A stretch of DNA of 64,000 bases from Ephydatia muelleri (taxonomy: Eukaryota > Porifera > Demospongiae > Spongillida > Spongillidae), in assembly GCA_013339895.1 (NCBI GenBank), contig JABACO010000012.1:1330665-1394664 (forward strand), given 5' to 3'. The translations under genes were made by a program, and so were the position numbers. This document shows, piece by piece, positions 46,709 through 61,449 of the stretch (positions within the stretch are counted from its first letter, which is position 1; every line of letters starts with the position of its first letter). The notes below the pieces were generated by a model. It ran no database searches and was not told the DNA's origin. It saw nothing but the letters and a program-made list of their open reading frames with translations.

Positions 46709-47247
46709 ATGTGTGCGAAAGTAATCTATTTGTTCGCTCTGCTGGGAACAGCGCTGGCTTTTAGAACCACGTCCACGCTCAGCAAGGCTGAAGAAAACAC
46801 CGGTGATCTTAAGGAAATGCAAGAGAACAAGCTTGAACTGGCTCTACAGCAGGAAAAAGCTGAACTGATGCTAACGTACGATAAAATCGCCCAAGAACAC
46901 GCTGAGGTATATACATGCATGCAATGACGGCACACGCATGCTTGTATGGTAACTGATCCATATCACGTGCATGTTGCGCGTGTATGCCAGTATAAAGAAA
47001 GTATAGTCAATTATGCTCCACATGTAATGACCCGTTACAGCGTGCGGAAAATCTATATTCGCATTCATGTCACGTGCTTGTATATTCCCAGCTGCTACAG
47101 TTTCGTCACGAAGTCATGAAGATGGGATTGTTTTGCAAACCTTGCCAGTCCATTGTTGGTTTTATGATTGAGATTGCGACGGGCGACCTTGGTGAAAAAG
47201 TAAAGGCAAGTTCATCAGTTAATTCTGCTCCATATGTCGCGCCGTAT

Positions 47248-47292
<45 letters not shown>

Positions 47293-47667
47293 TGCATGTC
47301 TCTGCAAATTAACATTATCTCTGTATATGCATACATGTACATACAGGATGTTGTGAAGGCCAAGTTACACTTCAAGTGCAGCATTTTGACCCTTGTGTTA
47401 AACACTGGCGTAAGTGTGTGTATAGATCTGAAGGTTGTATCGAACGATTCATAAATTGCCACATTGTATGTTGGTACATTGCATGCAGTGTTACTACGTC
47501 GTGGATCATTTCTTTGACACTCTGTGGGAATCCGTTCGTGACGACCCGGAAGAGGTAAGTCACGTTAGCAAAATTCATCTTTGTCCATTAATTGGCCCCT
47601 TTCACTCCGTATACAGACTGCTGAATCACTGTGCCACAAAGTTCTACCACTCGATTGCATGTTTTAG
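46709..47667 (+). CDS. Small secreted saposin-B-like protein
   Basis: Five exons join in phase 0 with GT-AG sites: 46709-46906, 47092-47199, 47347-47409, 47489-47554 and 47617-47667. They give 161 residues. The protein begins with a signal peptide (MCAKVIYLFALLGTALAF). A charged Glu/Gln-rich helical stretch (about residues 25-75) follows, then a saposin-B pattern: CKPC, a single Cys, ten residues, Cys, and a final C-x7-C pair (LCHKVLPLDCMF). The C3-x10-C4 spacing is diagnostic. The last spacing is two residues longer than usual. Saposin-like proteins bind or disturb lipids, either helping lipid hydrolases or acting as pore-forming antimicrobial peptides. Which applies here is unknown. The intron after exon 2 carries a 42-base C run (47250-47291). 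A poorer alternative last exon at 47992-48060 would lose the last two cysteines. Confidence 0.75.
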
Positions 47668-48409
47668 AAGCGTATTTGACACAAGTTGTTGCATTTCGTC
47701 CATAGGTGTAGCGTAGCCATGCAACACATGTAGATGGCGGTGCATTTTGAATTGCCGAACTAGCTGTAGTACTGCATAATGAATAATGACTGAAATGATA
47801 CTCATCCGCGTACCGACAAACACGAAATGTGTACTTCATGTTCTTGGGTAATGGCATGCAAGCGGGCAGGATATCTGAACCTGCGTCAGCAGGTTCAATA
47901 TAGGATTAATTGAGGAATGATGAATGTCATTAAAATTTTTAAATCGCGTCGGGAGGGACAACGGAGAAACGGATCACTTATCTCTTTGCAGCAATCGAAC
48001 GACAACATCAAGATCTACGTTTTGATGCTAGTTTCATTTCATAAAACTATGCGCTTCTAGACAAACAAAGAACCTGTTTCTCGTGCCCACGCCCAAAAAA
48101 ATTGTTGGTCGTCGTCGTCGTCGTCGTCTTCCTTAGGAAGGTATAACTCGAGCTACGAAGGGTTTTAAAGAACGGCAATAGTACCAATCTCTTCAGAATT
48201 TACCGGCACGGTGCCCCTTAAGGTCATATAGATGCATATCACATCTACCAAAAGTAGCAAGCATAATATAGGAATTAATTTTAAATAATGATGTATTTAA
48301 TAATGTTATACAGTATAAATGCTCCAACCTGCACTAAATTTATTTGGTGTTCCTACATATCGCAGTTTAGTCATTACTTACTTTTGTTAGTGAAGTTGTT
48401 TTTTTTAAA
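47668..48409. other. Intergenic DNA with CGT repeat
   Basis: A (GTC)n tract lies at 48107-48129. It is followed by TTCCTTAGGAAGGT, and the same sequence context occurs inverted near 2650-2670, at the upstream edge of the other basic-repeat gene copy. Confidence 0.6.
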
Positions 48410-50370
48410 ATGCCTTCGCGTAATCGAAAGAAGAGATGTAAGCAACGAGCGGAATACCTCCAAAAACGAGAAGATATTTTATCACAAGAGAACAAGGCTA
48501 AAGCCCGAGAGCGCTACAAGGCCGACCCTGAAAAGAAGAAGGCCTCTGTACGCGACACCTACAACGCAAATGCTGTATCTAAGCGTGCTGCTAAAAGGCA
48601 GCGATATCAAGAGGACGTCGAGGAGAACCGTGCTGCTAAAAGGCAGCGATATCAAGAGGGCGTCGAGGAGAACCGGGCTGCTAAAAGGCAGCGATATCAA
48701 GAGGGCGTCGAGGAGAACCGTGCTGCTAAAAGGCAGCGATATCAAGAGGGCGTCGAGGAGAACCGTGCTGCTAAAAGGCAGCGATATCGAGAGGGCCTCG
48801 AGGAGAACCGTGCTGCTAAAAGGCGGATATACAGGGGCAATTCAGCTACCATTAAGGCAGCTAGAAGGAGTCGGTATTGGAAGGGAACTACCACTACCAC
48901 CCAAAGGTATGTTATAGCATGCTGTATGTAGCATTTAAAATCTAAGGGCTGCTTTGCACGTGGCTCATGGCTTCCCTGTCATGCACACATTAACACATTT
49001 CTTGTATGCCTGCATACCGTATTATCAGATGTACAGTAAGGCTTCCCAGTTTCCTTGTACATGTAAAGGTCAATGTTTGTACAAAAGGTATTTGTGCATG
49101 CATCTGTGTCTGTACATTATTGTATATTAGTTATCTGATGTTGAAGAAAGGACACTGCTAAAAACTATCCGTAAGGTTAATGCAAAGAAGTTGCAGGAGA
49201 GTGATATTTTAGTCGGGCATAGGTTTCATACTGCTGGGGCTGAGCCTTACTTCTCTGATAATTCATACACTCACACAAAACAGCATGGAGCCTGTTAAGT
49301 TTAGCTAAGTTTGCCTGAGGTCTTATCTATAGACAATCTATAGATGCCACTGCATTATGTATATAGTTACTGGGGCATCTGTAGATCATTGGTGCAACCA
49401 GTTGCAGCTGCTTATGCATAGAGTATGGTAGACACTGGGGCTCCATGAGCTATATCATTCATGAAATTAGACCAATAGACCAATAGAATTATAGCACAGC
49501 TAGAAAACGTGGCTGTGCATGTATACCGGCCGGTATAAACCAACGACCCATAGAACAGCACATTTCTCTTTTGAAATAAATTCAAAGGTAAATACTAAAT
49601 TTTTTACAAGTTGTTTCAATACTCTGTCTGTCACGTAGATGGCTGAAGAAGTCGGGAAAGAATTTTTTGATGAGTCTGAAGGAGAGGAGGTCGAGGAAGC
49701 ACATACATCCTCGATCACAACTTCTGCCCCCGCCAGCGCTAGCCTCACCACCAGCAGCAGCGCTGCCCTGCCAGCGCTAGCCCCACCACCAGCAGCAGCG
49801 CTGCCCCCGCCAGCGCTAGCCCCACCACCAGCAGCAGCGCTGCCCCCGCCAACGCTAGCCCCACCACCAGCAGCAGCGCTGCCCCCGCCAACGCTAGCCC
49901 CACCACCAGCAGCAGCGCTGCCCCCGCCAACGCTAGCCCCACCACCAGCAGCAGCGCTGCCCCCGCCAACGCTAGCCCCACCACCAGCAGCAGCGCTGCC
50001 CCCGCCAGCGCTAGCCCCACCACCAGCAGCAGCGCTGCCCCCGCCAGCGCTAGCCCCACCACCAGCAGCAGCGCTGCCCCCGCCAACGCTAGCCCCACCG
50101 CTGCCCCCACCAGCGCTAGCCCCACCACCATGGCCAGCAGCAGCGCTGCCCCCCCCCCCCCCCCAGAGCTAGTCCCACCACCACCAGCAGCGCCCCTCCC
50201 ACCGCCAGTACCAGTTCTGCCCCCGCCACTGCTCCCCCCAATGCTGCCCCCGCCTTTTTTCCTGCCCCCGCCACCCGCATGGCCATACCCAAGGCGGGGG
50301 GGGGGGGGGGGGGGGGGGGGGGAGAAGAGGAAGAGGAGGGAGAAGAGGCCGAGGAGGTGGCAAAATAATT
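48410..50370 (+). CDS. Basic tandem-repeat protein family member, tentative model
   Basis: Exon 1 (48410-48906) starts MPSRNRKKRCKQRAEYLQKR and has one KADPEKKKASVRDTY unit. It then has five near-identical 17-residue units (AAKRQRYQEGVEENR, in steps of 51 bp), and ends at a good donor CAAAG|GTATGT. A second coding-looking block at about 49132-49290 (LLKTIRKVNAKKLQ, SDILVGH) matches the minus-strand copy near 1900-1700. A third, 49639-50370, encodes MAEEVGKEFFDESEGEEVEE followed by about nine 39-bp Pro/Ala-rich units and a Glu/Arg-rich end. I could not fix the exon joins: exon 1 ends in phase 2, while the second block opens in phase 0. The repeats are strongly basic and would suit nucleic-acid binding, but this is inference. 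Confidence 0.55.
49745..50150. repeat. 39-bp Pro/Ala-encoding minisatellite
   Basis: The unit CCAGCGCTAGCCCCACCACC plus AGCAGCAGCGCTGCCCCCG is repeated about nine times. The alternation CCAGCG/CCAACG marks sub-variants. All frames stay open through it. A C run and a G run (50150-50163, 50296-50323) follow. Confidence 0.93.
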
Positions 50371-50506
50371 AATTATATTAAAAACAATTATACGTACCAT
50401 TTTTAATTTATGTGTTAGTTAATTTATTACTTTTCATTATTAAAGTCGTATTGTAAAAACAAAGCGTTTATAAGTTCTTTGACACGGAGAAAAAAAAACT
50501 TATGAA

Positions 50507-50803
50507 ACAAGTAAATAAAAACATTCTCTAACGAGAAAGTTGGTGGGCATATAGGAGTGACAATGTTGGTGTAAAAATCACGGAAACAAGTGTGACAGAA
50601 ATGTTACTGGAAAATTGAAATAGGCCTATATTTAGCCCATTTTCTCAGGCGTGCGCTGCCTAAATGTGACTGGGCTAAATATAGGCCTATTTCAATTTTC
50701 CAGTAACATTTCTGTCACACTTGTTTCCGTGCTTTTTACACCAACATTGTCAATCCTATATGCCCACCAACTTTCTCGTTAGAGAATGTTTTTATTTACT
50801 TGT
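50507..50803. mobile_element. 297-bp foldback element, 5-bp TSD
   Basis: The two arms of about 130 bp are almost perfect inverted copies (left start ACAAGTAAATAAAAACATTC, through AAATAGGCCTATATTTAGCC). A spacer of about 25 bp separates them. ATGAA flanks it on both sides (50502-50506, 50804-50808). Partial copies occur at 1153-1195 and 11990-12262. There is no coding capacity. Confidence 0.92.
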
Positions 50804-50931
50804 ATGAATTATAGGATCATGCGACACCATATTTTTGCGGTCTACATAAGTATACATGCACATGTATCATTGTATGTTGCAGCCCAGTTTGAATCCGGTA
50901 GACTCGCCAGCACTGTTTTTAATTATTTAAC

Positions 50932-51020
50932 ATTACGATTGTCTGACTTTCCGACTGCATGAAAAATGATTAAAAGTTTTAATCATTTTTCATGCAGTCG
51001 GAAAATCAGACAATCGTAAT
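50932..51020. repeat. 89-bp palindrome
   Basis: ATTACGATTGTCTGACTTTC and the rest of the left arm pair with the right arm with almost no mismatch, centred on AAAAGTTTT near 50976. It would form a long hairpin. Confidence 0.92.
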
Positions 51021-51024
51021 CAGA

Positions 51025-52430
51025 GTTGATACGTGGGTTGTACAGTACATAGGAAATACTGCATGCGATTGGTATTGCGTGGCAATCCCTTCTTGGCTCA
51101 CGCCCCTTTGGAAAGGGTAACAATCGCGACGGACTTGCATAGCAATTTTCCACCACCCGGAATAGCCGTCAAAAATTGCCGATTCATGTGTAATTCACAG
51201 TAAAGACGAGGCATACACATTGACGGCCGCATTGATGGTCAGCATAACTGACTGAAAATCGGCAATCTTATAGTATTGTATCCATTGAGCACGCCATGCC
51301 ACCGCGCATGCGCAGCACTATTTGCCATATACAGCATAGATACACGTGAGCATGCAGGACTAGCTATTGTGGGTATGCTTTGATCGAGGAAGTGCATGCA
51401 AACTCTATAGAAACTGAACGCATGAGCCATATGTGCATGCACGCGTCCATAACTCATTGCTGTGAGCGAGTCTGTTCCTTAGCCAAACGACATGTGTCTA
51501 TCGTTTACTGAGAACTGCACAGGTATTGATTGCATGTTACTCTACGTACGTAAAGATGAGTTAGCACATAGATTATCGAAAGTTTCGCTAGAAACTATAG
51601 GATTTGACCCCGACTATGAATGTCATTTAAACACTCAACCCTTTTCTAACGAGACTCTAGCTCACTGTGTTTGTGGCAACACTTATTGAACATGCCTTAA
51701 ACTGTCCATGCAATGGCTATAATGTATTCTACACAATGAGCTATGGACATCACAGCTGCTACTTTGCTTACTGAAGTATGTCACAAGTTTAGAAATGAAC
51801 CTTTCCAACTCAGGTGAGTTTCTGAAGTACTGGTACAAGACAGCAAATATTGCAGATTTAGATGTCCTTTCGGAGATGTTTTGGGGTCACCACAGACATA
51901 AACGTATATATCTTAAAGTAAAAGTGTTTATCCTTTTGCCAAGAATCCATGACTCAACGTCAGAACAGGACAAGAAATGTGGCTTCGAAGCAGAGTTTGT
52001 GAAGTAGAGCCTGGTTGCTTTACACTACTGCTGTTTTCTACTTCTGGTGGGTTACTCCTAGCTGCCAGCATTTTCTCCAAGAGGCGTGCTTCACTAATTG
52101 CAGAACAGCATGATCAGCCATATAATCTAACTCTTTTTTGAGGGAAGCTTCGTGCTTAATTGAGCTTTCCATTGCTGCGTTCTGCAATTATGCGCTTACG
52201 AGGCTCCAAATCTTTGTACAATCATAGCACATGCTCCGCTCCCCACGTGACTCGGGCATTCATCGGAGCCTGCTCAACTGGCAGAATTGACTATTTTTAT
52301 GCTGATACACTGTATCTTGTATTATTAATTTAATATTAATGGTTTTTATTATAAAAATTATTGAAATAGTAATACAAGCATACACCAGCAATCAAGGATG
52401 CTAAACAGATACAGTACTACCTACATGAAC
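51025..52430. other. Intergenic DNA with small dispersed repeats
   Basis: 51120-51200 matches 44387-44460 (GCGACGGACTTGCA, AATTTTCCACCACCCGG). 51495-51580 matches part of Block A near 43110-43180. Plus-strand open frames at 51492-51689 and 51795-52007 are not recognised. Confidence 0.5.
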
Positions 52431-52439
52431 ACAACACTA

Positions 52440-52870
52440 CCTACACTACCTGCAAGAGTCTTATGTTGCTGACACCCTTCCTAAGATGGCCCTAACTACT
52501 GACCTCACCAGGGACATGTTGAGGTGACTATAGATATCAGGTTGGACACTAGATTTGGGGCTAGCTTGATGGATAGCTGTATAACATTTATACGAGTACA
52601 CGTTCAATGACTAAGCACATCAGTATTATTTATTGAACCAAAAATTTATTATCATTCGGTTATTTGGGCCTGGGTGGATCTTGACTGCAGTGCCCTCACA
52701 CTGGCCCTGACAAGGGTCAAGCTCAGTCGTCTATAGAAGGATGCGGTTTGCTGTGAACTTTGGGCAATTGTGCCGCATGGCTAAACGGGAGGCAGCCCAC
52801 TTGGCCTCTGTACCCCAGCATCCATACGTCTCAACCACAAGTGGAATTGAGAGTGTGACTGAACATTAAA
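52440..52870 (-). pseudogene. C-terminal tail of a retroelement ORF (two partial copies)
   Basis: On the minus strand, about 52850-52700 reads VETYGCWGTEA and SRLAMRHNCPKFTANRI. About 52560-52470 reads IYSHLNMSLVRSVVRAILGR. These match conserved blocks in the fragments at 62700-63145 and 63340-63943. They belong to a repeated ORF tail that I link, from memory, to non-LTR elements with a restriction-endonuclease-like end. Both are short and broken. Confidence 0.5.
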
Positions 52871-52909
52871 ATCAGACACGTGTGTTTTTTACTGTTCAAT
52901 CACGTAATG

Positions 52910-53370
52910 ATTCCAAAATGATTCTACGCGTTTTTTTTTCCTGTGCTAGCTTTGATAAATGTTTCCCCACTGCCAACGCTCCTCAAATCTAAAGAGTGGA
53001 TAGAACGTTAAGATATGCACACACTTGATTTATTGTGAATATTTGGTCACAATTTCCAAAAGATTGAGGGCCTTGATGTAGTTACTTAACCGTTTGTCGT
53101 CATTTAGACAGAACAACATAGTTTGTCTAGTTTTAAAACGATTATAAGTAACAAATCAGCTAACTAACTGATATTAATAAGTAACAAATCAGCTAACTAA
53201 CTGATATTAATACTGACAATTACGCTTGTCCGCATCAAGGTCAACAAATAATTTTATAAAACGGGTTAGTCTTTACGTTAAGGTAAAACTGGATAATAAT
53301 TTCAATCAACGGACCTCAATGATACTTTAAAACAGCTCAAACTCTTGATTTGTAGCGAGTTCGTTTTAAA
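52910..53370. other. Non-coding stretch with a short direct repeat
   Basis: A direct repeat TAACAAATCAGCTAACTAAC plus TGATATTAATA is present twice in tandem at about 53148-53210. At 52917-52950 is the terminus TGATTCTACGCG plus T-run, shared with the palindrome at 61278-61447. Confidence 0.6.
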
Positions 53371-53384
53371 CGCAGCATGTCCAG

Positions 53385-53492
53385 ACCCTGGCATCACAGC
53401 TATGGATGGATTACATCACTATTACGCTATGCAATAGTAGTGGTGATGTAATCCACCCGCAGTTGCGATGCTGGTCTGGGTACGAGACTACT
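53385..53492. mobile_element. Short foldback element with TCTGGGTACGAGACTA terminus
   Basis: Left arm CCAGACCCTGGCATCACAGC, GGATTACATCACTA. Right arm TAGTGGTGATGTAATCC ending TCTGGGTACGAGACTA. It is a small relative of the element at 38870-39652. Confidence 0.7.
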
Positions 53493-53504
53493 GTGAAAAG
53501 TATC

Positions 53505-53760
53505 TTCTTTATGGCAATCTTCAAGCACAAGCCGTTGGATCGATACGTTTCCTTCATATTTATGATTCCTTTTGGATCTACGTTTGCTTTGCTATTGTAC
53601 ACACGCGCGAAACCCGTTCAGCGATCGGCTTCTTTGCTTGATATAGTAGCTACCCTCGCAGCAGTGAGACATGCAAACTGAATGCCTCACTGCACAACAC
53701 CATTACTATATGTGAGGGATCACCCCGCATACGTATGGATTTTACTGCATGACTAGTAGA
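53505..53760. repeat. Dispersed repeat, also at 54795-55215
   Basis: GGATCTACGTTTGCTTTGCT, GTGAGGGATCACC and ACTAGTAGAT occur in the same order at 54795-55215. This copy shows the empty site (GGGATCACCCCG) for the element at 55063. Confidence 0.85.
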
Positions 53761-53947
53761 TGATCCTCTACTGCAGCATTCACTGACTGAGTGAATCGCA
53801 TTGTAACAGAGTATCTGTGCATCATCGCGCGGTATATATTTTCGTGTGCTCCTGTGTGATTCGATATACATGTTATTGCCATGAATTTTAAATGCATGCT
53901 ATATACACTTGTCGCCGATTATAGACCAGCATTGTTCCAAAAAATGA

Positions 53948-54215
53948 GCCCATCTGATTGTCCCCATACTTCACCTGGTCATCTAATTGTCCACATACTT
54001 CACCTGGTCATCTGATTGTCCACATACTTCACCTGGTCATCTGATTGTCCCCATACTTCACCTGGTCATCTGATTGTCCACATACTTCACCTGGTCATCT
54101 GATTGTCCACATACTTCACCTGGTCATCTGATTGTCCACATACTTCACCTGGTCATCTGATTGTCTCCATACTTCACCTGGTCATCTGATTGTCCACATA
54201 CTTCACCTGGTGGTC
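53948..54215. repeat. 29-bp minisatellite
   Basis: CATCTGATTGTCCACATACT plus TCACCTGGT is repeated about nine times, with CCCC or CTCC variants. Confidence 0.93.
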
Positions 54216-54299
54216 GATCTGTTTATTTGTCCACCCACTGCACCATCTGGTCGCCAATCTATTTATCTGCCTAATTCACCCAATGATGTAAATAGTGCT

Positions 54300-54790
54300 A
54301 TACCCAAAGAAGGGTTATGAGAGGCAAATAATACATATTCGAGTAATGTGGATGAGGATGGTTGTGTGTACTGCTACCTGATGTTTCAATCGATCAGGCT
54401 ATTCATGATTTTATGCTAATTCATAATTTAAGCGTCTCCGTAAGTGTATGTTTCATATTTTTGCATGCTATTCAGTCTGTTGGCATAGAAATATTTGGGG
54501 TTTGGATAATGGAATGTTTCAGTCCATGTATGTAGCCCATCGTTAATCTAATCCAACTGGGTGATTAAGTGATATGCAAGTACTGTACCATAAATCTTGT
54601 GAAAGCTCCTTTGAATGTCCTGCTAGGTTTCAGTACAGCCTAAATAACTACCAAAGCATTCAGCTGATCCATCAACCAAACAGCACTTCAAGAACTCACA
54701 ACGTGCACACCTATATTAGCATATTAACTGCTATTACTTCTTGATTTGCACATTCAGGAATAATCTGGATGTCTACCCTCCATTATAAGC
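54300..54790. other. Non-coding stretch, no feature recognised
   Basis: No gene, repeat or RNA was recognised. Confidence 0.4.
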
Positions 54791-55062
54791 GAGCTTTATG
54801 GCAACCTCGAGCACGAGAATGTAGCATTTGGATCTACGTTTGCTTTGCTATTGTACACGCTGATACTGTACAATGACCCGCGTTCAGCAATCTTCTTTGC
54901 TTGCAATTCTTAGAAGCTACCCACATGCAACAGCCCCCCAGCCACTCACATGATGTGCATGATGTGCACAACAGCCCCCCCAACCAAGAAGAGCATCTTG
55001 CAGCAGAGGGCCAGCAAACCTTATGTTGTGCTCAGCATCATTAGTACATGTGAGGGATCACC

Positions 55063-55153
55063 TAGCCTCATCCCCAGGCCATATTTCTGTATATTAAATT
55101 TACGTTTTCTCCCTCCTAACTTTAATATAAAAACAGGCCTGGGGACGAGGCTA
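55063..55153. mobile_element. 91-bp MITE with 18-bp TIR and 9-bp TSD
   Basis: The ends are TAGCCTCATCCCCAGGCC and, inverted, TAGCCTCGTCCCCAGGCC. The direct repeat GGGATCACC flanks it (55054-55062, 55154-55162). A paralogous empty site is at about 53713-53721. The terminus is like TAGTCTCGTACCCAGACC found on other foldback elements in the window. Confidence 0.92.
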
Positions 55154-55215
55154 GGGATCACCTGGATTGGATTCATAAATTTTACTGACTAGTAGATAAT
55201 CCAATGCAGCATTGA

Positions 55216-55718
55216 CTTGAGTTAATGCCAGGAGTACCCTCTTTCACACATGCAGTAACACCTTAAACTTCAAAAAGGATGGGCACTGATGTACGAGGCA
55301 CTCGTCAAAGCGGCCTTGGAATGGGATGTGTATGTGCTGGGTACAGATTGCATAAAGCCTGCAAATTATTAGTACGCCAAACCATGTCTTGTTATCAAAA
55401 CAGTATATCACTGGTGTCTAAATTGCGTAAAAATATGACTACTCCAAGGTAAAAAATCTTCACTTAGAAATTGTGGCATGACAAAATCAAAGCAAAAAAC
55501 CAATAGCAAAAATGTCCCACTGTCGTATTATGCAAATTTGTATTGGGTAAGGGAGGAAACTTCTACATTTACTTCAGTGTAATTACGACACAGTTCTTGA
55601 TTCATTCCACACACACACACCATGCCATCAGATCAAGCTCAGAAATTAGACTTTAAAAAAGCATCATCCTTGCGTACAAATATAACAGAAAACTTATTTT
55701 CCCTAAGAAGTGGTGTTC
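55216..55718. other. 3' flank of GMPPA
   Basis: No other gene is visible. No canonical AATAAA for the minus-strand gene was found in this stretch. Confidence 0.5.
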
Positions 55719-60223
<4,505 letters not shown>

Positions 60224-60374
60224 ATCGACCAGAAATAAGAGTGCCTCGGTCCCAGTTTTTCCACTTCTGGACGTGAGTACCGCGTGTCTGGGTACGAGAC
60301 AACTGAAAAAAAAAAAAAAGAAAGGCGGTGCCAATATACATGTGGGATCGTTTGAAAAGGAACCTAGGGTACGG

Positions 60375-60698
60375 AAAAAAAAGGGGGATCGTTCGAAAAG
60401 GGACTTTATAAATTTCCAGTACACACAATAGAAATGTAAAGCTTGCGTTGAAATGTATGGCTAATTAAAAATTCAGAGCTTATAACTTCATGACAGATAC
60501 TACGATTCTCAGTGCGTAAGAAGCAATGTGTAGAGCACACGGAAAAAAAAGGGATCGTTCGAAAAGGGACATTATAAAATTTCCAGTACGCGCAAAATGT
60601 AAAGCGTGCGTTGAAATGTATGGCTAATTAAAAATTCAGAGCTTATAACTTCATGACAGATACTCCGATTCTCAATCTGCAAGAAGCAATGTGTAGAG
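60375..60698. repeat. ~160-bp direct tandem duplication upstream of GMPPA
   Basis: Copy one is 60375-60536 and copy two 60543-60698 (GGGATCGTTCGAAAAGGGAC ... GAAGCAATGTGTAGAG), about 92% identical. It lies 150 bp upstream of the GMPPA start codon. Confidence 0.93.
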
Positions 60699-60708
60699 GA
60701 AATTTCAG

Positions 60709-60867
60709 ACTACTAGATTGCTGCGAGTGTGTTGTTTGGTGCGCGTACGACCGTACGCGCACAAAACAACACACACACAAAATAACTTGCAGCAATCTAG
60801 AAGTATGATATGCAATAGAACCTACCTTCTTTTCATCCGGATGAAAAGAAGGCAGGTTCTGTTGCAT
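60709..60867. repeat. Two adjacent palindromes
   Basis: The first (60709-60807) has arms containing TAGATTGCTGC and GTGCGCGTACG with their complements. The second (60810-60867) is a near-perfect 58-bp palindrome centred on CATCCGGATG. Confidence 0.92.
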
Positions 60868-61277
60868 GAATCATGGTCCGTTCTGAAAAAAGATAAGGTC
60901 GATGTTGGAGCTTTAACGGGTGATTCGCTGGAGATGTGGGACAATCTGCTGTTTCGAATTGTGGGAGTGAATAGTGAATAGTTCTTTGAGTTGTCGAGGC
61001 AGCACCATTGGAAAACAATGAGAGAGAGAGTTGACATCGACGTCAAACGAAACTGCAATCGTTACAAGCACGGCTAGTTACCCCGTGACCTCGAGTTGTG
61101 GCAATATTATAGGTGGAAGTGAACATGGTGAAAAAAATGTACTGCAGCAGATAAAGGCCACTTGGATTACACTATAGCGTTTGCAGTAGCAATGAAAGGA
61201 GGCCTATCAGCCAAACATGCAGAGGGATATTTTAGAACAATTTTCTAGGGGCATTTTGTGCTATCCTAGTATGAAAA

Positions 61278-61447
61278 CACAGCAAAAAAAAAGGCGCGAA
61301 TCATATTATGATTTTCAAATGATTTGTCACTTACATTCTGTTACAGAATGTTTACAGACTGTAACATAATGTAAACATTCTGTAACAGAATGTAAGTGAC
61401 AAATCATTTGAAAATCATAAAGTGATTCGACGCGTTTTTTTCCTGTG
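61278..61447. mobile_element. Foldback/MITE-like palindrome of about 170 bp
   Basis: Left arm CGCGAATCATATTATGATTT, TCAAATGATTTGTCACTTAC. The right arm is its complement, ending GATTCGACGCG plus T-run and CCTGTG. A single copy of the same terminus lies at 52925-52950. Confidence 0.85.
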
Positions 61448-61449
61448 AA

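Noticed and set aside
47992-48060. Alternative last exon of the saposin-like gene
   Set aside because: It has a fair acceptor and an open frame but no cysteines, whereas 47617-47667 supplies the expected last two.
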